Source: Laceyella sacchari
GTDB taxonomy: Bacteria; Bacillota; Bacilli; Thermoactinomycetales; Thermoactinomycetaceae
Length of the DNA: 64,000 nt
Direction of reading: 5' to 3'
Assembly: GCF_004343255.1 (NCBI RefSeq)
Contig: NZ_SMDD01000002.1
Span: forward strand, 1-64,000
The notes beneath the pieces were generated by a model. That model was not told the DNA's origin. It saw only the letters and a list, made by a program, of their open reading frames with translations, and did not search any database. This document shows, piece after piece, positions 18,793-25,670 of the stretch. Each line of letters starts with the position of its first letter. Position 1 is the stretch's first letter. The position numbers and the translations under genes were made by a program.

Positions 18793-20220
18793 TTAAATCC
18801 CTTTGATCACGGCCATGGGATGACATTTGGCCACAACCGAAGCTAGACCTGCGCCAACGACAGAATCGATGATTTGATCCACATCTTTGTACGCCTGCGG
18901 GCATTCATCCAAGATGTCGCGCAACGTGCGTTGATTCACCATAATCTCTTCTTCCGTACCTACTCTCATCGACTGGGCAAATTGGTCGATCGTAACCACC
19001 TGTTTGGTCGCTTTGCGCGAGCGGACACGGCCCGCTCCATGGCAAATCGAATAGAAATTCTTTTCTCCCGCCTTTTCCCCGACCATAATGTAAGAAGCCG
19101 TTCCCATCGACCCGGGGATGAGTGCAGGATGACCCGTCTCTTTGTACGGTTTGGCGTTGAGGAAATGACCGGCCGGCAAAGCACGGGTCGTCCCCTTGCG
19201 GTGTACCAGCATCGTTCTGTTGCGGTGAAACTCTTGCAGGGCATAATTGTGCATCAAATCATACAGAACCGGCATCTCAAAGGCGGAGCCAAACACATCT
19301 TTCAAACCTTGGCGCACACCAAACGCGATCATGTGACGGTTGACGACTGCATAATTCAAAGCCGAATACATCAGGTTGATGTAGCGTTGTCCCTCAGCGC
19401 TCTGGATCGGTGCGTATACCAAGGTAGGATCAGGATTCTCAATTCCCCATAAATCCATCGCGTTGCGAAAGTCGCGGGTGTACTGATTCCCCATCATCCC
19501 ACCCCAAGCACGAGAGCCGGAATGGATCATTACCACCACTTGCCCGTCAAACATCCCCCACTTGGCGGCGATATCACGCTTCGCTTCATTGATTTCCAAG
19601 GTTTGAATTTCGATAAAATGGTTGCCGCCACCTAATGTCCCGATCGTTTGCCAAGCGCGTGCCCACATCTTATCTGGGACGGCGGACAAGTAATCTTTGA
19701 CAAATTTAAACTTGGCATGTTCCACATGAGTGAGGGATCTGCTTTTTTTCGACGGCTTTTCGTCGGGGATGTAGGAGACCGGCAGGCCTTCAATCCCCTC
19801 AGTTACCACCTTTTCCACCTCTATATTGCTATAGGACGAAGATTGACGTTCGTTGACGGGTACATATTTCTCAATTGATTCAATCATTTCACGCCGCAAC
19901 GACTTCGACTGGATGTCGTCCTTGGTAAGCGGTGTCAGATGCACCCTCATGCCGCAGCCGATATCAGAACCGACGATGGACGGAGAGACAAATCCATCCT
20001 TCATGTTCCAGACCGCCGTTGTTCCGATACACGTACCCACCCCCACGTGAGCATCGGGAGTATAGCTCATATAGACATTGCGCGGAATGCGCAAATTGTT
20101 ATCAGCCATGTCGTAAACGCGTTGTTCCAAGGATGCGAATACTTCATCATTGGCAAACACATGTAATGTGCCGTGCGCCAATGACAGTTCACGATGATTG
20201 TTTCCATGATGTTTAATCAT
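18793..20220 (-). CDS. rtcB: RNA-splicing ligase RtcB
   Basis: GTP- and Mn-dependent ligase that joins RNA ends with 2',3'-cyclic phosphate or 3'-phosphate to 5'-OH. The 475-residue product starts at the ATG 20218-20220 behind AAAGGGGAAAAGG. Visible motifs are the metal-binding SDIGCGM (about 89-95), GTLGGGNHFIE (about 195), and the histidine that accepts GMP in CHGAGRVRSR (about 395-404). It resembles the RtcB1-type enzymes of bacteria without an RtcA/RtcR operon. Its 5' leader folds into a long hairpin (see 20241-20302), so translation or mRNA stability is probably regulated. Confidence 0.94.
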   Translation of the reverse strand: MIKHHGNNHRELSLAHGTLHVFANDEVFASLEQRVYDMADNNLRIPRNVYMSYTPDAHVGVGTCIGTTAVWNMKDGFVSPSIVGSDIGCGMRVHLTPLTKDDIQSKSLRREMIESIEKYVPVNERQSSSYSNIEVEKVVTEGIEGLPVSYIPDEKPSKKSRSLTHVEHAKFKFVKDYLSAVPDKMWARAWQTIGTLGGGNHFIEIQTLEINEAKRDIAAKWGMFDGQVVVMIHSGSRAWGGMMGNQYTRDFRNAMDLWGIENPDPTLVYAPIQSAEGQRYINLMYSALNYAVVNRHMIAFGVRQGLKDVFGSAFEMPVLYDLMHNYALQEFHRNRTMLVHRKGTTRALPAGHFLNAKPYKETGHPALIPGSMGTASYIMVGEKAGEKNFYSICHGAGRVRSRKATKQVVTIDQFAQSMRVGTEEEIMVNQRTLRDILDECPQAYKDVDQIIDSVVGAGLASVVAKCHPMAVIKGI

Positions 20221-20240
20221 ACCTTTTCCCCTTTGCACCC

Positions 20241-20302
20241 GTTGCCACTGCGACCAGACGGGGGAGAAACCCCTGAGCCCGGCTTATCGCGTAAGGGGCA
20301 AC
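20241..20302 (-). ncRNA. structured RNA element in the rtcB leader (unclassified)
   Basis: Seen directly: on the minus strand a nested set of complementary segments folds into one bulged arm. GUUGCC/GGCAAC form the base, then GCGA/UCGC, then CCGGGC/GUCUGG (two G-U pairs), and finally GGGG/CCCC closed by UUUCU. This makes about 20 pairs in 62 nt, ending six bases upstream of the rtcB ribosome binding site. There is no U-tract, so it is not a terminator. I do not recognise a known riboswitch class. A translation control element or an RNA substrate-like feedback signal is inference. Confidence 0.5.
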
Positions 20303-20486
20303 CGGCGATTTGAATAATTATGCGCGATCTTTTGTAAAGAACGATATTTTCCGATGATTTTTTTAAAAGTAAAATGGCCGGCGAGTCAAAAAAATTTTTT
20401 CAAAAACTACGGTTACCCATGAAGAACGTCCACATGTTCCCCTCTGATTTTCCACGTGCATCCACTTTTGAAACATTTAATCACAC

Positions 20487-20519
20487 AAAAAACCCCCGGA
20501 GCTAGTTCGCTCCGAGGGT
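20487..20519 (-). terminator. intrinsic terminator of the queuosine operon
   Basis: CACCCTCGGAGC and GCTCCGGGGGT on the minus strand form a stem followed by TTTTTTGTG, directly after queF. Confidence 0.9.
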
Positions 20520-20526
20520 GACATCC

Positions 20527-21015
20527 TCATCGGTTATCCACGCGTTCCGGATAGAGATCATGTTGCGCCAATCGCTGTTCGGCAATCCGCTCCCACCGCG
20601 TACCCGGTTTGCCGTAATTGGCATACGGGTCAATGCTGATCCCGCCGCGCGGCAGGAATTTCCCCCACACCTCAATATATTTGGGGTCCATTTTCTCAAT
20701 CAAGTCTTTCATGATCGTCACAATACAATTTTCATGAAAGTCTCCATGGTTGCGATAACTGAACAGATACAGCTTAAGCGATTTGCTTTCAACCAGCTTC
20801 TGGTCCGGCACGTAACTAATATAAATCGTGGCGAAATCCGGCTGGTTGGTAATAGGGCACAAGCTGGTGAATTCCGGGCAGTTGAATTTCACGAAATAAT
20901 CCGTGCCCGGATGCTTGTTGTCGAAGGTTTCCAACACATCCGGATTGTATTGGAACACATAATCAGTTTTAGCTCCGAGAGCATGGAGCTGGAGCTCCTG
21001 TCGCTTCTCACTCAT
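20527..21015 (-). CDS. queF: NADPH-dependent 7-cyano-7-deazaguanine reductase QueF
   Basis: Reduces the nitrile preQ0 to the amine preQ1, the last free-base step before tRNA insertion of queuosine. The 162 residues are the short, YkvM-like form. The catalytic Cys lies in [18 protein letters not shown] (about 43-60), where NQPDF is typical, and the Que[10 protein letters not shown] substrate loop follows at about 76-84. It is the last gene of queE-queC-queD-queF. Confidence 0.95.
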   Translation of the reverse strand: MSEKRQELQLHALGAKTDYVFQYNPDVLETFDNKHPGTDYFVKFNCPEFTSLCPITNQPDFATIYISYVPDQKLVESKSLKLYLFSYRNHGDFHENCIVTIMKDLIEKMDPKYIEVWGKFLPRGGISIDPYANYGKPGTRWERIAEQRLAQHDLYPERVDNR

Positions 21016-21027
21016 CTAGTTGCCTCC

Positions 21028-21423
21028 TTACACCCTTTCATAACGGGCAAACGCTTCATTGGTTTCTTCTACTTCCACCCATTTCACAATGGGGCGGTTG
21101 GATTTTTGCTCGCATAATTCCTCAATCGTTAAAAAGAACACTTCCGCCACTTTCTCCGTGGTCGGGGCATGTCCCCCTTGCGCGGGGTCGAACTCAGGAA
21201 ATTCATTTAACAGATTATGATCGTATTTCTTCTCGATGGCATGTTTTACTTGACGAAAGTCGATCAACATCTGCTGTTCATCCAATTGCGTCCCCTCTAC
21301 GCAAAAAGTGATTTTGTAATTGTGCCCGTGCAACCGATCGCACTTGCCCGCACCAGGCACGCGATGGGCACAAGAAATCCAAAAGTGCTTGACCAACGTA
21401 TATTTCCCAGGCATGATTCTCAC
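21028..21423 (-). CDS. queD: 6-carboxy-5,6,7,8-tetrahydropterin synthase QueD
   Basis: Converts dihydroneopterin triphosphate to 6-carboxytetrahydropterin. The 131-residue protein has the zinc histidines and catalytic Cys in the segments CAHRVPGAGKC and RLHGHNY (about 18-35), and the C-terminal EVEETNEAFARY. The start overlaps the end of queC by four bases. Confidence 0.95.
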   Translation of the reverse strand: MRIMPGKYTLVKHFWISCAHRVPGAGKCDRLHGHNYKITFCVEGTQLDEQQMLIDFRQVKHAIEKKYDHNLLNEFPEFDPAQGGHAPTTEKVAEVFFLTIEELCEQKSNRPIVKWVEVEETNEAFARYERV

Positions 21424-22109
21424 CCGATCTTCGTTTTATATGGGATAGGATCTTGTACGCCGTTCTCCTTGAAGCCCTTCAATCGCAAGAGACAGCTGTC
21501 ACACTCCCCGCAAGCCTCCTCTTCCCCTTGGTAGCAGGAGGTGGTCAATTCATATGGGACGCCCAGCTCCAGGCCTCGTGCGATGATTTCACCTTTGGTC
21601 AGCGAAATGAGCGGCGTCGCGATTCGCAATTTCTCATCCGAGGTGACGCCCAGCTTGGTGGCCAGGTTAATGGTTTCTTCCATCGATTTGATAAATTCCG
21701 GACGACAATCGGGATAGCCGCTATAATCCACGGCCGTGACGCCGGTGTACAGCACTTGCGCACCGATCACTTCCGCATAAGCCGTCGCCAACGACAAGAA
21801 GATTAAATTGCGGGCAGGCACATAGGTAGACGGAATCCCCTCACCCACTCCCTCCGTGGGCACTTCCATCGCCGTGTCGGTCAGGCTGCTGCCACCGATT
21901 TGGCCGAGGAAGGAAACATCCACCACTTTGTGGCGTTCAGCCACCCCATAGTGTGCCGCAACTTTGCGGGCATGCTCCACTTCTTTGTCATGGCGTTGGT
22001 TGTAATGAAATGTGATGGGGTACAACTCATACCCTTCTGCCAAGGCTATCCCCATGCAAGTGGTGCTGTCTAACCCCCCGCTCAACACGATGACCGCTTT
22101 TTTGCTCAT
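21420..22109 (-). CDS. queC: 7-cyano-7-deazaguanine synthase QueC
   Basis: ATP-dependent conversion of 7-carboxy-7-deazaguanine to preQ0. The 229 residues carry the PP-loop SGGLDSTT (about 9-16). A zinc-binding cysteine cluster near the C-terminus has its cysteines in TSCYQGEEEACGECDSC (about 190-206). It overlaps queD and starts six bases after queE. Confidence 0.96.
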   Translation of the reverse strand: MSKKAVIVLSGGLDSTTCMGIALAEGYELYPITFHYNQRHDKEVEHARKVAAHYGVAERHKVVDVSFLGQIGGSSLTDTAMEVPTEGVGEGIPSTYVPARNLIFLSLATAYAEVIGAQVLYTGVTAVDYSGYPDCRPEFIKSMEETINLATKLGVTSDEKLRIATPLISLTKGEIIARGLELGVPYELTTSCYQGEEEACGECDSCLLRLKGFKENGVQDPIPYKTKIG

Positions 22110-22115
22110 TCCTGC

Positions 22116-22832
22116 TCACACTCCTCTAGCATTTGGGTCCCAAATCACTTTATGCAATTGCAAATTCAACTTCACTTGCGTCAAACGCTCTGCTAACATC
22201 CGCTCGACCAAGCGGGCTGGTGGCATGCTTTCCCACACCGGACTGAACAGTGGGACGCCCCGTTTCATCCGCTGTCTCACTACTTCAACCGCCACATCAA
22301 AATCCGTATCGTCGGCGATGACAAACTTCACTTCGTCCGTATCACGCAAAAAAGTGAAGTTCTCCTCGATCATCTTCTCCTGTTCCCCGCTGGCTGGCAG
22401 TTTATAGTCAAGGACAAACCGAACCTTTTGCCCCCGCTCGGGATTGGCTTCCCGCCAAGCATGAAACGGAGCCAAATGAATGGCGCCATTGGTCTCAATG
22501 TGGATGTCCGCCACTTCTTCCAGCTGTGCCAACGCCTCAATGAGCATAAGTGACTTCTCCCCGTGGATGAGCGGCTCCCCGCCCGTCAAGCAAATACGGG
22601 GGTGACCGTACCTTTTCACTTCTGCCACAATCTCAGCGATGGTAGCGAAAAATTCCGGCTTGGCCGGCGCATAACTGTAAGGCGTATCACACCACGTACA
22701 GCGCAGGTTGCAGTTGAACACCCGCACAAACGTCGTCGGATACCCAGCCTGTGTCCCTTCCCCCTCTACGGTCTCAAACAGTTCGACCATGGGTAGTTTC
22801 ACTTCATCTATCGTTTGATGCGCTTGTGGCAC
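22116..22832 (-). CDS. queE: 7-carboxy-7-deazaguanine synthase QueE (radical SAM)
   Basis: Rearranges 6-carboxytetrahydropterin to 7-carboxy-7-deazaguanine. The radical-SAM cluster is CNLRCTWCDT (CX3CX2C, about residues 41-50), after the family start ELFETVEGEGTQAGYPTTFV. The gene begins with GTG at 22830-22832 behind GAGGTG. It is the first gene of the queuosine operon. No preQ1 riboswitch was recognised in the upstream region, which is unusual for Bacillales que operons. Confidence 0.95.
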   Translation of the reverse strand: MPQAHQTIDEVKLPMVELFETVEGEGTQAGYPTTFVRVFNCNLRCTWCDTPYSYAPAKPEFFATIAEIVAEVKRYGHPRICLTGGEPLIHGEKSLMLIEALAQLEEVADIHIETNGAIHLAPFHAWREANPERGQKVRFVLDYKLPASGEQEKMIEENFTFLRDTDEVKFVIADDTDFDVAVEVVRQRMKRGVPLFSPVWESMPPARLVERMLAERLTQVKLNLQLHKVIWDPNARGV

Positions 22833-23148
22833 AAATGCACCTCTTCTCTTTTACAACAAAATGGGGCAACACACTCCGGTCGCCGCTATGAAAAACACCT
22901 ACTAGCCATGCTAGCAAAAGGGCTTCCCTCTTAGCAATAGGAAGATGATTGGCAATGTCAAAAAAGAAACACAGAAGGCCGTAACGATCTCTCTCATACA
23001 TTAAGCAAACAATACCCGTATCGTTGTGACCGCATCTAACACCAATGGTACAACCGGAAGACATCCATTGTTTCCCCACCTTGAATCCTCTGCCCGTTAA
23101 CAAACCCTGAATCTTGGATCGGAGCGGCGGCAACAGTCCAAAAGGGTC
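22833..23148. other. region upstream of queE, no confident gene
   Basis: About 315 bases. Short open frames exist on the minus strand, but none has a good start or a recognisable product. The region lies downstream of a decayed GntR gene and may be further remnant sequence. A promoter for queE must lie here, but no clear -35/-10 pair was found. Confidence 0.35.
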
Positions 23149-23453
23149 TTACTGCTCCATTTGCCATGAAGCTTCTACTGCCCGACTTGCCACTTGCTTC
23201 AACACGTGGGCGCTCTCTTCCTCTGGCGGGGTGGAAATACCAGACGGGGGAAACATCCCGGCACACGGGCGGGGCTGCTCAAATGCACCATTTCGCCGCA
23301 CACTTGCAATCGCCGTTCCCATGCGCGCACCATGGGTAGTTCAGACCCAGCCGGCAACTGGCTTGAGCGGCTGGCAGCAACCACTTGCCGCGCCAGTTGT
23401 TCAGCCAAAGGAACCCGAGACGCCCGATCCTCCACAAAACCAAACGTTTGCAT
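23149..23453 (-). pseudogene. remnant of a YtrA-type GntR regulator
   Basis: The minus strand first encodes a GntR winged-helix start (VPLAEQLARQVVAASRSSQL, then PAGSELPMVRAWERRLQV). After a frameshift near 23270 it continues with a GMFPP segment and a short helical tail (HVLKQVASRAVEASWQMEQ, then stop), which together match a YtrA-type C-terminus. The recognition helix lies before the frame break and is itself degenerate. It is divergent from, and overlaps the start of, a PPOX-family remnant, a common regulator/target arrangement. The gene is clearly broken, and the identification rests on pattern recognition only. Confidence 0.6.
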
Positions 23454-23816
23454 GACAAAGAGCGGGTGCGGCAACTGCTTCATTCCACCCGCGTCAACTA
23501 CTTGGGCCTCGTCGATGCGGAAGGGACTTACGTCGTTCCGTTCAACGATGTCTGGTAATCAAGATGCGATTTATTTTCATGGAAGCAAAAGCGGGCGGAA
23601 AGCAGATGCGCTAAGCACCGCCACCAGCCCGCTCTGTTTCACTTTAGCCCAAGAGTACAAAACCATCGTCGTGTCCACTGTCCCGGCCGAGACCGGCACG
23701 TCTTACACCGGCGTCATGTTGTTTGGAAACGTCGCTCCCATCACCGATCTCGCCGAAGCCACCGCAGCACCGGAAGCACTTTGCTACGGCAGTCGTACCC
23801 AGCGAGATGACCTGTA
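23424..23816 (+). pseudogene. remnant of a pyridoxamine 5'-phosphate oxidase-family protein
   Basis: One frame encodes LHDKERVRQLLHSTRVNYLG followed by LVDAEGTYVVPFNDVW, then a stop at about 23557. Shifting by one base restores the family continuation AIYFHGSKSGRKADALSTA and FTLAQEYKTIVVS. This is the FMN-binding PPOX/nitroimidazole-resistance pattern (V-x-PLNFV... AIYFHGA-x-GRK). The C-terminal third drifts away after residue 110. No intact start with a ribosome binding site was seen. At least one frameshift and a truncation make it non-functional. Confidence 0.7.
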
Positions 23817-24121
23817 AAAATCTTGACCGGCATGGCTAACTGCCAATTTCCTTGAACAGACTGAAAAAGAGAGGGAGTCAGGTGGCAAAAACGACCGATG
23901 ATATGTATACATGGACTTTTACCGACGATGAAGCTGTAGTGATCAATTTCGCCTTGGATCAAATCATCGTGATGAATGGCACCAGCAACAGTGCCAACGC
24001 ATAAAACAAATCCTGTTAAACCGGTTTGAAGTCGAGCTGTAACAATGACAGGAACGCCGCTTTGCAGGCGTTCTTCTTTTATTTTTACCGCAATCACGCC
24101 AAGCCCATGGGGCTGTCCGCC
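23817..24121. other. degenerate sequence after the PPOX remnant
   Basis: About 300 bases with no supportable gene. It probably includes the eroded 3' end of the PPOX remnant. A weak hairpin (CAGGAACGCCGCTTTG / CAGGCGTTCTT) near 24048-24076 with a downstream T-rich stretch could be an old terminator. Confidence 0.35.
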
Positions 24122-24475
24122 TCAGTCATCATCGTTGTCATGCTTGCGCTTCTTTTTATACTCATCTTTATCATGCTTGTCGTCATCCTCCAGATCGTCG
24201 CTCGACGACGTCCCATTTGCGTCGATTTCTGACTGGGAAGTGGGTGGATCAGAAACAGTCGGTATTGCTTTGCCGTCACCCATCCCTTTGGCCGCTAGCA
24301 GCGCGATAATGAAAATACCAAGAAACACAAAAGATGAGACATACATTTTACGGTATTTGGCCCTGCTCAAGGAAGGAAGTTTCCCATGTTTCGCTTTTTC
24401 CACTTGGGACCTGTACAAAGTGAACAGAAAAGTGAAGACAAACCCCAAAAAGCATCCCATTGCCGCCACTTTCAT
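24122..24475 (-). CDS. small membrane protein with an acidic/lysine-rich C-terminal tail
   Basis: Unrecognised 117-residue protein. There are two hydrophobic helices (about 4-20 and 45-62) separated by a basic loop, followed by a polar tail that becomes a run of Asp and Lys (DDLEDDDKHDKDEYKKKRKH). A GGGGAG ribosome binding site lies 9 bases before the ATG. A charged cytoplasmic or surface tail is inferred. The gene stands alone between the pseudogene region and iclR. It could be a lineage-specific envelope protein. Confidence 0.55.
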   Translation of the reverse strand: MKVAAMGCFLGFVFTFLFTLYRSQVEKAKHGKLPSLSRAKYRKMYVSSFVFLGIFIIALLAAKGMGDGKAIPTVSDPPTSQSEIDANGTSSSDDLEDDDKHDKDEYKKKRKHDNDDD

Positions 24476-24574
24476 AACGCCATGCTCCCCTTTCCCTTTT
24501 GCTCTCTAGTTTTTATATCACAAACGAAGCGCCTCTCTTCCCACATTTTACGAACCCTCACCACACTGTCACAA

Positions 24575-24615
24575 GTGAGTGAGGCCCCTTTGTGTTTTTT
24601 AGGGGCCTCACTCAC
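24575..24615. repeat. 15-bp perfect inverted repeat across the iclR stop codon
   Basis: GTGAGTGAGGCCCCT and its exact complement are separated by 11 bases. The right arm contains the iclR stop codon (24608-24610). There is no U-tract after the stem on either strand, though the loop is T-rich. It may protect the mRNA 3' end or act as an atypical terminator. Confidence 0.7.
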
Positions 24616-25357
24616 GCACCAACTTGCCCATCCGCTGGGCTGACTCTTTGAGACTGGGCACACACTGTACCATTTTCTTGACATTCATGCGGGAAACAGG
24701 GCCGGACACCGCCAGCGCCGCCACCAATCTCCCTTGCCGTGAAAATACAGGCACACTGACCGCCGCGGTTCCCGCTTCCCGCTCTTCAACGCTGATGGCG
24801 TAGCCGTCGTCGTGGATGCGCTGCAATTGTTCCAAATATACTTCCTTGCTGACATTGTCAGGCCAATCGGGATCTGCCAGCAACTCCTGAAGCTCTTCCT
24901 CACTGGCATAAGCCATCAGCACTTTGCTGGAAGCCCCCACATACAATGGCAACCGCGCCCCGACCGGCGCCACGCGGCGAATGGCTTGTTTGCTTTCAAT
25001 CGCCTGGACACGGACTCGCTCTTTGCCGATACGGTAATACAGGCTAACCGTCTCATCCAACTCATCTCGCAATCGTTCCATCTCCGGTAAAAACAGAACG
25101 GCCGGTTCGTCTGATTGGTTGAGGCTAGTAGCCAGTTCCCACACGCGGAAACCGAGCTGATACTTGTCCGTCTCCGAATCCCGCTTCACAAATCCCTTAC
25201 CTTCCAGCGTCGCCAGCAAGCGAAATACTGTGCTTTTATTCAATCCGGTACGCTCGGCGATCTCCATCATGCCCAAGCTCCCTTCATCCACAAAGCAGAG
25301 AAGGATATCCAAAGCCCGTTCCGCCGCACGCACGGTTGACTTTTTCTCATCACTCAC
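24608..25357 (-). CDS. IclR family transcriptional regulator
   Basis: DNA-binding regulator with a C-terminal effector domain. The 249 residues show a winged helix (about 10-70, MEIAERTGLNKSTVFRLLAT) and an IclR ligand domain (about 80-245, ending PVFSRQGRLVAALAVSGP). The start is GTG at 25355-25357 behind GGAGGGG. It is divergent from aconitase. A 17-bp palindrome (GTTTCACTCTACGAAAC, 25372-25388) sits just upstream of its ribosome binding site, and a near copy follows the acnA promoter. Autoregulation and control of acnA are therefore likely but inferred. Confidence 0.9.
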   Translation of the reverse strand: MSDEKKSTVRAAERALDILLCFVDEGSLGMMEIAERTGLNKSTVFRLLATLEGKGFVKRDSETDKYQLGFRVWELATSLNQSDEPAVLFLPEMERLRDELDETVSLYYRIGKERVRVQAIESKQAIRRVAPVGARLPLYVGASSKVLMAYASEEELQELLADPDWPDNVSKEVYLEQLQRIHDDGYAISVEEREAGTAAVSVPVFSRQGRLVAALAVSGPVSRMNVKKMVQCVPSLKESAQRMGKLVRE

Positions 25358-25371
25358 CGTTTACCCCTCCG

Positions 25372-25388
25372 GTTTCACTCTACGAAAC
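25372..25388. promoter_or_regulatory. putative IclR operator upstream of iclR
   Basis: GTTTCA-N5-CGAAAC, a 17-bp inverted repeat. It lies downstream of the iclR -10 (25401-25406), where a bound regulator would block transcription. It shares the pattern GTTTCACTnnAYGAAAC with the site at 25613-25629. Confidence 0.6.
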
Positions 25389-25400
25389 AACTTTTCACCC

Positions 25401-25431
25401 ATTATACCAAAAACGCGGGATAAACCTACAA
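25401..25431 (-). promoter_or_regulatory. promoter of iclR
   Basis: On the minus strand a perfect TATAAT (25401-25406) is preceded by TGG, an extended -10. A weak TTGTAG (25426-25431) lies 19 bases upstream. Confidence 0.6.
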
Positions 25432-25562
25432 GCATGTTTAAGACTCCTCAAACAGGCAGGATGATTACGAAAACCCTTGTGAATACTGCATTCCGACCTT
25501 TTGAAAAGAAAGAACGCCCGCCGCTTGCACAAAGATTCCGCGATTTTTCAATGAAAGCACTC

Positions 25563-25591
25563 TATACAACTTTTCAAAACCATTGTATAAT
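25563..25591 (+). promoter_or_regulatory. promoter of acnA
   Basis: TATACA (25563-25568), a 17-bp spacer and a perfect TATAAT (25586-25591), about 80 bases before the acnA start codon. Confidence 0.65.
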
Positions 25592-25612
25592 GAAAACGAA
25601 ATTAGAAACCGG

Positions 25613-25629
25613 GTTTCACTAGATGAAAC
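25613..25629. promoter_or_regulatory. putative IclR operator in the acnA leader
   Basis: GTTTCACTAGATGAAAC: a perfect GTTTCA-N5-TGAAAC inverted repeat 22 bases downstream of the acnA -10. A further GAAACC/GGGTTTC half-palindrome overlaps its left side. Confidence 0.6.
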
Positions 25630-25670
25630 TGACCTATATCATTTTGCGTTCGCTAAAAGGAGGTTCCACG

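Noticed and set aside
22833-22960. preQ1 riboswitch before queE
   Set aside because: An AGAGG-like start is present, but the A-rich pseudoknot tail and the C-rich loop of preQ1-I are missing.
23194-23817. Intact 207-codon gene on the plus strand
   Set aside because: Only its last third matches PPOX proteins; the rest reads through another frame and the remnant GntR antisense, so it is a chance fusion in a pseudogene region.
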